Below, in pieces: positions 8,088-17,487 of a DNA stretch of 64,000 nucleotides; position 1 is the first letter of the stretch, and each line of letters begins with the position of its first letter. Position numbers and translations under genes: made by a program. The notes beneath the pieces were generated by a model, which was not told the DNA's origin, ran no database searches, and was given only the letters and a program-made list of their open reading frames with translations. The DNA is from Prevotella sp. MA2016 (GTDB lineage: Bacteria > Bacteroidota > Bacteroidia > Bacteroidales > Bacteroidaceae): assembly GCF_000619825.1 (NCBI RefSeq), contig NZ_JHUW01000013.1:43605-107604 (forward strand), in the 5' to 3' direction.

Positions 8088-10574
8088 ATGACATTACTGA
8101 AAAAATGGCTGCCAGACCTCTTGGCAGTGTTGTTATTCGCCGTTTTGGCATTTGCCTATTTCTTCCCTGCTGATATCGAGGGACGTATCCTTTATCGTCA
8201 TGATGCGTCGGCTGGTCGTGGTGCCGGTCAGGAGGGTATAGAGTATATGCAGAAAACGGGCGAGCGTAGTCGTTGGACCAACGCCCTCTTTGGTGGTATG
8301 CCCACCTATCAGATGGCGCCATCCTACAAATCAACCGACAAACTGAGTATGATGACTAAGATCTACCATCTGTTCTTGCCTGAGAATGTGTGGTATGTCT
8401 TTGCCTATCTGTTGGGATTCTATATCCTGCTGCGTGCGTTCGATTTCCGTCAGCACCTGGCAGCCTTGGGCTCCATTGTGTGGGCCTTCAGCACCTATTT
8501 CCTCATCATCATTGCAGCCGGACATATCTGGAAGGTGTGGGCGCTGGCCTATCTGCCACCACTGATAGCCGGACTGGTGCTGGCCTATCGTGGCAGATAT
8601 TTGTGGGGATTTGTGCTCACAGCCATTTTTACGGCTTTTGAGATCAATGCCAACCACGTGCAGATGACCTACTACTATCTGTTTATCATCCTGGCGATGG
8701 TGATAGCCTGGCTGGTGGATGCCATCCGCAAGCATGAGATGGCCCGTTTTGCCAAGGCCACTGCCGTGTGCATCGCCGGTGCTGCCATCGGTGTGTGCAT
8801 CAACCTCTCTAACCTCTACCACACCTGGCAGTATGGTCAGGAGTCAATGCGTGGCAAGAGTGAGCTGGTGAAGCAGAACTCGGCCAACCAGACTAACAGC
8901 GGACTGGAGCGCGACTATATCACACAGTGGAGCTATGGCATCGACGAAACCTGGACGCTGCTCATCCCTAACACCAAGGGTGGTGCCTCGGTGCCCATGA
9001 GTGAGAGCAAGATAGCCATGGCGAAAGCCGATCCTACCTACGAGTCGATTTATCAGCAGATAGGTCAGTATTGGGGCGAACAGCCTGGCACCAGTGGTCC
9101 TGTGTATGTAGGTGCCTTTGTGATGATGCTCTTCGTGCTGGGCCTGTTTATCGTCAAGGGCCCCATGAAGTGGGCACTGCTTGGTGTCACCATCCTCTCG
9201 ATACTCCTGTCGTGGGGTCGTAACTTCATGCCGTTCACCGATTTCTTCCTCGACTATGTGCCCATGTACGCCAAGTTCCGTACGGTGGCCTCGATACTGG
9301 TGATAGCCGAGTTCACGATTCCCCTGCTGGCCATGATGGCCCTGAAGACACTTGTAGATGGAGAGGTGGAGAAGCAGAAGCTCAATAAGTATCTCGCCCT
9401 GTCGTTTGCCCTCACAGCCGGTTTCTGCCTGCTGTTTGCTGTGGCACCCACGATGTGTTTCGATAGTTTCGTATCGTCGAGCGAGATTCGCGCCCTGAGC
9501 ACCCTGCCTCAGGAGCACATCCAGCCACTTCTCAGCAATCTGGTGGATATGCGCATAGCCGTGTTTACAGCCGACTGCTGGCGCTCGTTCCTCATCATCC
9601 TGGCCGGTACAGCCCTGCTGCTCTCGTTTATCTATGGCAAGCTGAAGAAGGAGTATGCCATCGGCATCATCCTGGTGCTGTGCCTGATCGACCTCTGGCA
9701 GGTGAACAAGCGCTATCTGAATGATGCGATGTTTGTGCCCGAGAGCGAGCGCGAGGCTCCCCAGCAGATGTCTCAGACCGATGAGTTGATTCTGCGTGAT
9801 AAGACACTCGACTACCGTGTGCTGAATCTCGCATCCAATACCTTTAATGAGAACGAGACCTCTTACTATCATAAGAGCATCGGTGGCTATCATGCTGCCA
9901 AGCTGCGCCGCTATCAGGAGATGATAGAGCAGTATATCTCGCCCGAGATGCAGAAGCTGATGGGCGCTGTGGCCGAGGCTGGTGGTGATATGACCCAGGT
10001 GAAGGGCGACAGCATCTGTCCCGTCATCAACATGCTCAACACCCGCTATCTCATCCTTCCGCTTCAGGGCGGACAAACCGTGCCCATCCAGAACCCCTAT
10101 GCATTGGGCAATGCCTGGTTTGTGGATAAGATCAGTTATGTGAAGAATGCTAACGAAGAGATACAGCAGGTTGGAAAGATTAACCTGCGCCATGAGGCTG
10201 TGGCCGACGAGAAGTTCCAGGCCCAGCTGGGCGAGGCTGTGACTCAGGACACCACCAGCACGGTGGCCATCAAGAGCTACGAGCCCAACCAGCTCACCTA
10301 CGAGGTCAACTCGGGCAAGGGCGGTGTGTTGGTGTTCTCAGAGATTTATTATCCCGGTTGGACAGCCACTGTTGATGGCGAGCCAGCAGAGTTGGGTAGG
10401 GTAGATTACATTCTGCGTGCCCTCCAGGTGAAGCCCGGTCGCCACGAGGTAGTGCTCAGCTTCTTCCCCAAGTCGGTAGATGTTACTGAGTCGATTGCTT
10501 ATACAGCCTATGCCATCTTGTTGCTGGTGCTCATCGGCACAGCCGTGATGTATTGGCGCAAAAAGAAAGCCTAA
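8088..10574 (+). CDS. YfhO-family integral membrane protein (putative glycosyltransferase-like)
   Basis: 828 residues from the ATG at 8088 (MTLLKKWLPDLLAVLLFAVL), which follows the promoter by about 25 bp; the frame extends upstream but without a plausible start after the promoter. At least ten hydrophobic segments are spread over the first 580 residues and one more lies at the extreme C terminus, with a large soluble domain of about 200 residues in between. This matches YfhO, a GT-C-like family linked to lipid-anchored sugar transfer in Firmicutes (teichoic acid glycosylation). Next to fkp, a GDP-fucose gene, so a part in cell-surface glycan assembly is plausible, but the substrate is unknown. 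Confidence 0.85.
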   Translation: MTLLKKWLPDLLAVLLFAVLAFAYFFPADIEGRILYRHDASAGRGAGQEGIEYMQKTGERSRWTNALFGGMPTYQMAPSYKSTDKLSMMTKIYHLFLPENVWYVFAYLLGFYILLRAFDFRQHLAALGSIVWAFSTYFLIIIAAGHIWKVWALAYLPPLIAGLVLAYRGRYLWGFVLTAIFTAFEINANHVQMTYYYLFIILAMVIAWLVDAIRKHEMARFAKATAVCIAGAAIGVCINLSNLYHTWQYGQESMRGKSELVKQNSANQTNSGLERDYITQWSYGIDETWTLLIPNTKGGASVPMSESKIAMAKADPTYESIYQQIGQYWGEQPGTSGPVYVGAFVMMLFVLGLFIVKGPMKWALLGVTILSILLSWGRNFMPFTDFFLDYVPMYAKFRTVASILVIAEFTIPLLAMMALKTLVDGEVEKQKLNKYLALSFALTAGFCLLFAVAPTMCFDSFVSSSEIRALSTLPQEHIQPLLSNLVDMRIAVFTADCWRSFLIILAGTALLLSFIYGKLKKEYAIGIILVLCLIDLWQVNKRYLNDAMFVPESEREAPQQMSQTDELILRDKTLDYRVLNLASNTFNENETSYYHKSIGGYHAAKLRRYQEMIEQYISPEMQKLMGAVAEAGGDMTQVKGDSICPVINMLNTRYLILPLQGGQTVPIQNPYALGNAWFVDKISYVKNANEEIQQVGKINLRHEAVADEKFQAQLGEAVTQDTTSTVAIKSYEPNQLTYEVNSGKGGVLVFSEIYYPGWTATVDGEPAELGRVDYILRALQVKPGRHEVVLSFFPKSVDVTESIAYTAYAILLLVLIGTAVMYWRKKKA

Positions 10575-10588
10575 AGAATTAAGTTCAA

Positions 10589-13234
10589 ATGAAAAAACTA
10601 CTATCGTTGCCACCTAATCTGGTGGACAGTTTCCATGATGTCACGGGACTGAGTCGTGAGGAGTATTTCTGTACCAACGATCCAGTTGGTCATAAATTGG
10701 GCAGTGGTGGTGGCACCACCTGGCTGTTACAGGCCTGTATGACTACCGAGGATGGCACCTCGCTTGCCGAGTGGCTGCCCCGCGAAAAGCGCATTCTGCT
10801 CCATGCCGGAGGTCAGAGTCGCCGCCTGCCATCGTATGCCCCATCAGGCAAGATTCTCACCCCTATCCCCGTGTTCCGTTGGGAGCGTGGTCAGAAGCTG
10901 TCGCAGGATTTGCTCAGTCTGCAGCTGCCCCTTTATGAGCAGATGATGCAGATGGCCCCTGCCGGCATCCACACCATGGTGGTGAGTGGCGACGTGCTGG
11001 TGCGCACCTCTCAGCCCCTGCAGCCCATCCCCGATGCCGATGTGGTGTGCTATGGCTTGTGGCTCGATGCCTCGGTGGCCAAAAACCACGGTGTGTTTGT
11101 CAGCTCGCGCAAGTCGCCCCAGGTGCTCAAGCAGATGCTTCAGAAACCCAGCATCGAGACCCTCAACGAGCTTCAGAAAGATCATTATTATCTCACCGAT
11201 ATCGGCATCTGGATGCTGAGCGACAAGGCTGTAGAGCTCCTCGCCAAGAAGTCGAAGAAAGGCGATGATATTATCGAGTACGATCTTTACTCCGAGTTCG
11301 GTTGCGCTTTGGGCACGGAGCCTTCGCAGCCCGACGATGAGCTGAAGGATCTGAAGGTGGCCATTGTGCCCCTGCAGGGCGGCGAGTTCTACCATTACGG
11401 CACGTCGCGCGAGATGATATCATCCACCCTGCGCATTCAGAATCTGGTGAACGATCAGCGTGAGATTATGCATCACGATCGCAAACCCCATCCCAGCATC
11501 TTTGTGCAGAATGCAGTTTGCAAGTATAAGTTTACCGAGGAGAATACCAATATTTGGATAGAGAATAGTTACGTGGGCGAGGGTTGGACCCTGACGCACG
11601 ATAATATCATAACAGGTGTGCCCGAGAACGACTGGCAGTTGCACCTGGCCCCAGGCGAGTGTATCGATGTGGTGCCCATCGGCGATAGCGAATATGCCGT
11701 GCGCCGCTACCATATCGATGATAAGTTTGCCGGCGCCGAGCAGCAGAAACAGCAATTTCCTGTTCTAGCCAGCTTAGCCGGCCTATCCGAGCTAGCTGGG
11801 CTTGATTCTCAAGCCACTCGACTGATCTCAGCCGAGGAAATCTCAACCGAGGCTAATCTGCATCGCCTGTTTGCCCAGCGCAAGGCTTTCCGCAAACTCA
11901 ACTGGAGTGCCTTGGCTGAAAACTGGAACCACAGTGTGTTCTACCAGTTAGATCTGGCCGATGCCAAGCGCGAGTTTGAGGAGCAGGGCATCGCCATGCC
12001 CCCAGCACTCAACGACGAGGCACCCCTGATGACGCGCATCCACGATGCCATGTTCCGTGGCGAAAGCGAAAAGGCCTTTGCCCTTTTACGTGAGGGCTTA
12101 CTCGATACCAACGATTATCAGCAGATACCCCAGCTCAACGTTTCCGACGACCAGATAGTATGGGGCCGTTCGCCAGTGCGTATTGACATCGCAGGAGGTT
12201 GGACCGACACCCCGCCTTACTGTCTGATGGAAGGAGGAAATGTGATCAATCTGGCCATCGAACTCAATGGTCAGCCCCCCTTGCAAGTATATATTCGTCC
12301 TGCCAAGGAGCCCCGCATCGTGCTGCGTAGCATCGACCTGGGCGCCATGGAGGTGGTAGAGACCAGCGAGCAGTTGCGTGATTTTATGCATGTAGGCTCG
12401 CCCTTCTCAATTCCCAAGGCCGCCTTGGTATTGGCTGGCTTCGGTCAGCGTTCGCTCAAGGATGAGTTAGCTGCCTTTGGCTCCGGTATCGAGCTCACTC
12501 TGCTCAGTGCCATCCCCGCAGGCAGCGGACTGGGCACCAGTAGCATTCTGGCAGCCACCGTGCTGGGCGCGCTCAACGACTTCTGTGGATTGGGTTGGGA
12601 TAAGAATGAGATAGGTAGGCGCACGCTCATGCTCGAGCAGATGCTCACCACCGGTGGTGGTTGGCAGGATCAGTTTGGTGGCGTGCTGGGTGGCGTGAAA
12701 CTGCTGCAGACCGGTAGGGGATTTGTTCAGAACCCACAGGTGCGCTGGTTGCCCACCGACCTCTGGACCCAGCCCGAATATCGTCCCTGCCACCTATTAT
12801 ATTATACAGGCATCACCCGCACGGCTAAGAGTATCCTGGCCGAGATAGTGCGCGGCATGTTCCTGAATCGTGGCGACGAGCTGCGCCTGTTGCGCCAGAT
12901 GAAGCAGCACACCCTCGACATGTATGAGGCCATCCAGCAGAACGACTTCGTGCGTATGGGTCAGCTGGTTCGCAAGACGTGGACTCAGAATCAGCTGCTG
13001 GATGCAGGCACCAATCCTGCCGATGTGGCTAAGCTCACCAGTCTGATTGACGACCTCTGCCTGGGCTATAAGTTGCCTGGTGCAGGTGGTGGTGGCTATC
13101 TCTATATGATAGCCAAGGACCCCGAGGCCGCAGCGCGCATCAAGCAGATATTAACAGACAACGCTCAGCGCAAGAATGCCCGCTTTGTTGAAATGAGCCT
13201 TTCTACGAGTGGACTGCAGATCAGTCGAAGTTAG
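10589..13234 (+). CDS. fkp: Bifunctional L-fucokinase / fucose-1-phosphate guanylyltransferase
   Basis: Makes GDP-L-fucose from free L-fucose (ATP, then GTP) for capsule and glycoprotein fucosylation. 881 residues, somewhat shorter than B. fragilis Fkp. N-terminal pyrophosphorylase domain with LHAGGQSRRLPSYAPSGK near 70-90; central beta-helix-like region; C-terminal GHMP kinase with RIDIAGGWTDTPPY near 530, PAGSGLGTSS near 642 (phosphate loop) and GAGGGGYL near 835. The linker at residues 393-410 holds a tripeptide-repeat (LAS, LAG, LSE, LAG, LDS) coded by a 9-bp CTAG-rich array. It follows the YfhO gene by 14 bp, in one operon with the GSCFA gene. Confidence 0.95.
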   Translation: MKKLLSLPPNLVDSFHDVTGLSREEYFCTNDPVGHKLGSGGGTTWLLQACMTTEDGTSLAEWLPREKRILLHAGGQSRRLPSYAPSGKILTPIPVFRWERGQKLSQDLLSLQLPLYEQMMQMAPAGIHTMVVSGDVLVRTSQPLQPIPDADVVCYGLWLDASVAKNHGVFVSSRKSPQVLKQMLQKPSIETLNELQKDHYYLTDIGIWMLSDKAVELLAKKSKKGDDIIEYDLYSEFGCALGTEPSQPDDELKDLKVAIVPLQGGEFYHYGTSREMISSTLRIQNLVNDQREIMHHDRKPHPSIFVQNAVCKYKFTEENTNIWIENSYVGEGWTLTHDNIITGVPENDWQLHLAPGECIDVVPIGDSEYAVRRYHIDDKFAGAEQQKQQFPVLASLAGLSELAGLDSQATRLISAEEISTEANLHRLFAQRKAFRKLNWSALAENWNHSVFYQLDLADAKREFEEQGIAMPPALNDEAPLMTRIHDAMFRGESEKAFALLREGLLDTNDYQQIPQLNVSDDQIVWGRSPVRIDIAGGWTDTPPYCLMEGGNVINLAIELNGQPPLQVYIRPAKEPRIVLRSIDLGAMEVVETSEQLRDFMHVGSPFSIPKAALVLAGFGQRSLKDELAAFGSGIELTLLSAIPAGSGLGTSSILAATVLGALNDFCGLGWDKNEIGRRTLMLEQMLTTGGGWQDQFGGVLGGVKLLQTGRGFVQNPQVRWLPTDLWTQPEYRPCHLLYYTGITRTAKSILAEIVRGMFLNRGDELRLLRQMKQHTLDMYEAIQQNDFVRMGQLVRKTWTQNQLLDAGTNPADVAKLTSLIDDLCLGYKLPGAGGGGYLYMIAKDPEAAARIKQILTDNAQRKNARFVEMSLSTSGLQISRS
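11765..11818 (+). repeat. In-frame 9-bp CTAG-type array inside fkp
   Basis: Six consecutive 9-bp units starting CTAGCCAGC, TTAGCCGGC, CTATCCGAG, CTAGCTGGG, CTTGATTCT, CAAGCCACT. The period equals three codons, so it is translated as tripeptides. CTA and TTA leucine codons here contrast with the CTG/CTC used in the rest of the gene. Confidence 0.75.
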
Positions 13235-13241
13235 GTGATAG

Positions 13242-14084
13242 ATGATAGAGATGGAGTTTAGGACTATTGTAGATATTGAAGACCCTGGGTTTAGGATAGG
13301 GGCATGCGAGGAGATGCTTTTCGTAGGGTCGTGCTTTGCCGATAAGATAGGTGCGCGCTTCACCGAAGAGAAGTTTCGTACCATTGTCAATCCCTTCGGC
13401 GTGATGTACAACCCCGCATCAGTATTGCACACCATTCAGCGCCTCTCCGCTCAGCCCGATTTGAAATCCGTGAAGACTGCATTCTTGACCCTCGGCACCA
13501 ATCACGTTTATATTCTCAATGAAACAGGCGAGATAGTAGATAACTGCCAGAAGCGCCCCCAGTCGCTCTTTACCGAGAAGGAACTCACGGTAGATGAGTG
13601 TGCCGATTACCTGCAGCAGGCCATCGATATCCTGCATGCGGCCAATCCCGATATGCGCATCGTACTCACCGTTAGTCCCATCCGCTATCGCAAATACGGC
13701 TACCACGGCTCCAAGTTATCTAAAGCTACGCTTCTCCTAGCCGTTGATAAGGTCATCAAAATGTTTCATGTTTCATGTTTAATGTTTAATGTATCCTACT
13801 TTCCCGCTTACGAGATTGTGAACGACGAGCTGCGCGACTATCGTTTTTATGCCGAGGATATGCTGCACCCCTCTGCCCAGGCCGTAGAGTACATCTGGCA
13901 GCGCTTCTCCGAGGTGTATCTCAGTGACGAAGCCAAGGCATTCATCAAAGAGTGGCAACCCCTGAAGGCAGCCCTCAATCACAAGCCCTTCAACCCCGAT
14001 TCTGACGAATATCGCCAATTTATGGATAAAACAATGTTAAAAATAGCCGCATTGCAAAAAAAATACCCTACCTTTGCAGGTTAG
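13242..14084 (+). CDS. GSCFA-domain protein
   Basis: The family name motif is visible as VGSCFADKIG near residues 28-37, preceded by EEMLF, and a C-terminal MLHPS motif near 206 that includes a His, consistent with a GDSL/SGNH-like hydrolase fold (Ser and His of a catalytic set); the true activity of this family is not established. 280 residues from the ATG at 13242; the ATG three codons later (13251) fits homologue N termini equally well. It starts 7 bp after fkp. Unusual: residues 174-187 (MFHVSCL, MFNVSYF) are a heptapeptide repeat encoded by a 7-bp array. Confidence 0.85.
   Translation: MIEMEFRTIVDIEDPGFRIGACEEMLFVGSCFADKIGARFTEEKFRTIVNPFGVMYNPASVLHTIQRLSAQPDLKSVKTAFLTLGTNHVYILNETGEIVDNCQKRPQSLFTEKELTVDECADYLQQAIDILHAANPDMRIVLTVSPIRYRKYGYHGSKLSKATLLLAVDKVIKMFHVSCLMFNVSYFPAYEIVNDELRDYRFYAEDMLHPSAQAVEYIWQRFSEVYLSDEAKAFIKEWQPLKAALNHKPFNPDSDEYRQFMDKTMLKIAALQKKYPTFAG
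13761..13795 (+). repeat. In-frame 7-bp array inside the GSCFA gene
   Basis: Five perfect-register 7-bp units: ATGTTTC, ATGTTTC, ATGTTTA, ATGTTTA, ATGTATC. Three units make 21 bp, giving a 7-residue peptide period. Confidence 0.9.
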
Positions 14085-14105
14085 AAGAATTCTAGAATTG
14101 AAGTC

Positions 14106-16562
14106 ATGAAATATAGTATAGAAAAAGTTACCACGCTGATAGGAGCGCGAAGATATGGAAACACCGAGGCTCAGGTAAGTTGGTTGCTTACTGATAGTCG
14201 TAGTCTTTGTTTCCCCGAAGAAACCTTGTTTTTTGCCCTGAAAACCCAGCGTAACGATGGTCATCGCTACATTCAGGACTTGTATAACCGTGGCGTGCGC
14301 CAGTTTGTAGTAGAGCAGGTGCCCGAGGCTTACGAAACCCTTTATCCGCAAGCCAACTTCCTGCGCGTGCCCCACACGTTGGCAGCCCTTCAGCGCCTGG
14401 CCGAGCGCCATCGCGATGAGTTTGATCTGCCCATCGTGGGCATCACCGGCTCTAATGGTAAGACCATGGTGAAGGAGTGGCTCTATCAGTTGCTGCTGCC
14501 CTCGATGCGCATCGTGCGCTCACCCCGCAGCTACAACTCTCAGATAGGCGTGCCCCTCTCGGTATGGTTGCTCAACGAGCAGACCGAGGTTGGTATCTTC
14601 GAGGCTGGTATCTCGCAGCCTGGCGAGATGATGGCCCTGCGCGATATCATCCAGCCCACCATCGGCGTGCTCACCTCGCTGGGAGCCGCCCATCAGGAGA
14701 ACTTCCGCTCGATGGAAGAGAAGTGTATGGAGAAACTCGAGCTGATGCACGATACCGAGGCCATGGTGTATTGTTCAGATAATGATATCGTGAGCCGATG
14801 CATCCGTCGCATGAACTATAAAGGCGAGAAGATTTCGTGGAGCACCTGCGATCAGCAGGCCGCCTTCTATGTGAAGAGTGTCGAGAACTCGCACATTACC
14901 TATATTTGGAAGGAAGAAGAGAACTGCTTCGATATCCCATTTATCGACGAGGCCTCAATCGAGGATTGTATCACCTGTGCAGCCGTTGCCCTGCATCTGG
15001 GGCTCACCCCAGCCGACTTGGCAGAGCGCATGCCTAAGCTCGAACCCGTGGCCATGCGCCTCGAGGTAAAAGAGGGCCAGCGTGGTTGCATCCTCATCAA
15101 CGACTCTTACAACTCTGATATCAACTCACTCGATATCGCCCTCGATTTCATGAATCGCCGCGAGGAGTTGAAGAAGCGTACCCTTATCCTCAGCGATATG
15201 TTCCAGTCGGGTCTTTCGCCCGAAAAACTCTACGCTCAGGTATCCGAGTTGGCTGTTAAGCGTGGCATCACCAAGTTTATCGGTATCGGACCCGAGCTCA
15301 CAGCCCAGGCCGACAAGATTCAGATAGCCGACAAGCAGTTCTTTGCCGATGTAAACCACTTCCTCGGCAGCGAGGCCTTTACCGGTTTGCGCGATGAGAT
15401 GATACTGCTCAAGGGTGCCCGTCCGTTCGGTTTCGATCAGATCACCGAGCAGCTCGAGCAGAAGGTGCACGAAACCATCCTCGAGGTCAACCTCAATGCC
15501 GTGGTCGAGAATCTCAACTTCTACCGTTCGTTCATGAAGCCCGAAACCAAGATGGTGTGCATGATCAAGGCCGATGCCTATGGTGCAGGCGCTGTAGAGA
15601 TAGCCAAGACCCTGCAAGACCACCGTGTGGACTATCTGGCAGTGGCCGTGGCCGACGAGGGTGTCACCCTGCGTAAGGCAGGCATCACCGCCAATATCAT
15701 GATTATGAACCCCGAGATGACCGCCTTCAAGACCATGTTCGACTATGATCTGGAGCCCGAGGTATATAGCTTCCGCCTGCTCGATGCCCTTATCAAGGCA
15801 GCCCGCAAGGAGGGCATCACCGGTTGGCCAGTGCATATCAAGCTCGACACTGGCATGCACCGTTTGGGCTTCGACCCCGAGCAGGATATGGATGAGCTCA
15901 TCGATCGTCTCACCCATCAGCAGGCCGTCATCCCCCGTTCGGTGTTCAGCCATTTCGTAGGCTCCGACAGCGACGACTTCGACAATTTCTCAACCCTGCA
16001 ATTCAAGCGTTTCGAGATGGGCAGCCAGAAGCTTCAGGCCGCCTTCTCCCACAAGATACTGCGTCATATCGACAATTCTGCCGGCATCGAGCACTTCCCC
16101 GATCGCCAGTTGGATATGTGCCGTTTGGGTCTTGGTCTCTATGGTATCGACTCACGCGACAATCGTATCCTCAACACCGTGAGCACCCTGAAGACCACCA
16201 TTCTGCAGATGCGCCATGTGCCCAAGACCGATACCGTGGGCTATAGCCGTAAGGGAAAGCTTGAGCGCGACTCTGTGATAGCAGCCATTCCTATCGGTTA
16301 TGCCGATGGTCTGAATCGTCATCTGGGCAATCGTCATTGCTACTGTCTGGTGAATGGTCAGAAGGCCGAGTACGTGGGCAATATCTGTATGGATGTGGCC
16401 CTGATTGATGTCACTGATATCCCTTGTAAGGAGGGCGATCAGGTAGAGATCTTCGGCGAGCACCTGCCTGTGACGGTGCTTAGCGATGTGCTCGACACCA
16501 TCCCCTACGAGGTGCTCACCGGCATCAGCAACCGCGTCAAGCGCGTTTATTTCCAGGATTAA
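14106..16562 (+). CDS. murF: Bifunctional UDP-MurNAc-tripeptide D-Ala-D-Ala ligase / alanine racemase
   Basis: A fusion of two peptidoglycan-precursor enzymes, characteristic of Bacteroidetes. 818 residues. The N-terminal half is MurF: LLTDSRS substrate loop, ATP-binding GITGSNGKT near 112-120, and NDSYNSD near 325. The C-terminal half (from about 455) is alanine racemase: MIKADAYG with the PLP lysine near 487, IKLDTGMHRLG, and VGYSRKG with the catalytic Tyr near 711. Together it interconverts L- and D-alanine and adds D-Ala-D-Ala to the UDP-muramyl tripeptide. It begins 21 bp after the GSCFA gene and the hydrolase gene follows after 12 bp, so they are probably cotranscribed. Confidence 0.96.
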   Translation: MKYSIEKVTTLIGARRYGNTEAQVSWLLTDSRSLCFPEETLFFALKTQRNDGHRYIQDLYNRGVRQFVVEQVPEAYETLYPQANFLRVPHTLAALQRLAERHRDEFDLPIVGITGSNGKTMVKEWLYQLLLPSMRIVRSPRSYNSQIGVPLSVWLLNEQTEVGIFEAGISQPGEMMALRDIIQPTIGVLTSLGAAHQENFRSMEEKCMEKLELMHDTEAMVYCSDNDIVSRCIRRMNYKGEKISWSTCDQQAAFYVKSVENSHITYIWKEEENCFDIPFIDEASIEDCITCAAVALHLGLTPADLAERMPKLEPVAMRLEVKEGQRGCILINDSYNSDINSLDIALDFMNRREELKKRTLILSDMFQSGLSPEKLYAQVSELAVKRGITKFIGIGPELTAQADKIQIADKQFFADVNHFLGSEAFTGLRDEMILLKGARPFGFDQITEQLEQKVHETILEVNLNAVVENLNFYRSFMKPETKMVCMIKADAYGAGAVEIAKTLQDHRVDYLAVAVADEGVTLRKAGITANIMIMNPEMTAFKTMFDYDLEPEVYSFRLLDALIKAARKEGITGWPVHIKLDTGMHRLGFDPEQDMDELIDRLTHQQAVIPRSVFSHFVGSDSDDFDNFSTLQFKRFEMGSQKLQAAFSHKILRHIDNSAGIEHFPDRQLDMCRLGLGLYGIDSRDNRILNTVSTLKTTILQMRHVPKTDTVGYSRKGKLERDSVIAAIPIGYADGLNRHLGNRHCYCLVNGQKAEYVGNICMDVALIDVTDIPCKEGDQVEIFGEHLPVTVLSDVLDTIPYEVLTGISNRVKRVYFQD

Positions 16563-16574
16563 AACATCATTTTT

Positions 16575-17459
16575 ATGGCGAATCATCGTATCACTGAGGG
16601 CTATATGCCCTTTATGGGCCATCACACCTACTATCGCATAGTGGGTGAGCCATCAGAGAAGACCCCGCTGCTGTTGCTGCATGGCGGTCCCGGCAGCACC
16701 CACAACTATTTCGAGGTGCTCGACTGCATGGCCGACACCGGTCGCCAGGTGATATCCTATGATCAGTTGGGCTGTGGCCTTTCCTATCTCGACGGGCATC
16801 CCGAGCTGTGGACCCTCGACACCTGGATCAATGAGCTGATGGCCATTCGCGACTATCTGCATCTCAACACCGTCCACCTGCTGGGCCAGTCGTGGGGAGC
16901 CATGCAGGCCATCGCCTACGCCATCGACCAGCAGCCCGAGGGCATCCAGTCGCTCATCCTCTCCTCAGGCCACGCCTCCAGTTCGCTGTGGGCCAGCGAG
17001 CAGCATCGTCTCATCCGCTATCTCTCGGCCGAAGACCAAGACGCCATCAGCCGTGCCGAGGCCACAGGCCGCTGGGATGCGCCCGACTATCAGCTGGCCA
17101 ACCAGCACTATTTCGAGCGCTACGTCACCAGCACCGATGAGCATTCGCCCGAGTGCCTCACGCGGCCTAAGCGCGCCGGTGCCGAGGCCTATCTCTATGG
17201 CTGGGGCCCCAATGAGTATCAGCCCCTGGGCAGTCTGAAGGATTTTGAATATACCGACAAGCTGAGCCAGATCACCCAGCCCACGCTCATCTGCAGTGGC
17301 ACCCGTGATATCTGCACCCCTGTAGTGGCAGCCTCGCTCTTCGAGCATATCCCCAACAGCCGGTGGCATCTGTTCCGCCACGCGCGCCACATGTGCTTTG
17401 TCGATGCCCACCAAGAGTATTGCCAAGTGCTCACCTCCTGGTTGCAAGAAACGGAATAA
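16575..17459 (+). CDS. Proline-iminopeptidase-like alpha/beta hydrolase (S33)
   Basis: 294 residues, cytoplasmic (no signal peptide). Shows the S33 hallmarks: oxyanion motif HGGPGSTHNYF near 36-46, nucleophile elbow GQSWG near 103-107, Asp in SGTRDICTP near 246 and His in HARHMCF near 275. Members of this group remove N-terminal proline from small peptides; some act on other amides. Located 12 bp after murF-alr, and the following small membrane protein gene starts 28 bp later, so it is likely in the same operon. Confidence 0.88.
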   Translation: MANHRITEGYMPFMGHHTYYRIVGEPSEKTPLLLLHGGPGSTHNYFEVLDCMADTGRQVISYDQLGCGLSYLDGHPELWTLDTWINELMAIRDYLHLNTVHLLGQSWGAMQAIAYAIDQQPEGIQSLILSSGHASSSLWASEQHRLIRYLSAEDQDAISRAEATGRWDAPDYQLANQHYFERYVTSTDEHSPECLTRPKRAGAEAYLYGWGPNEYQPLGSLKDFEYTDKLSQITQPTLICSGTRDICTPVVAASLFEHIPNSRWHLFRHARHMCFVDAHQEYCQVLTSWLQETE

Positions 17460-17487
17460 AAAAAAACAACCATCCCCACCAGTTACT

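Noticed and set aside
8844..10193. Long open frame (449 codons) on the minus strand opposite the YfhO gene
   Set aside because: Rich in His/Gln/Gly as expected for an antisense shadow of a GC-rich gene; no recognisable domain or signal.
14085..14105. CTAG-containing gap before murF-alr (GAATTCTAGAATT) as another CTAG array
   Set aside because: A single CTAG in a 13-bp palindrome, without 9-bp period.
15126..15953. 275-codon open frame on the minus strand inside murF-alr
   Set aside because: Antisense shadow; MurF and alanine racemase motifs are intact on the plus strand.
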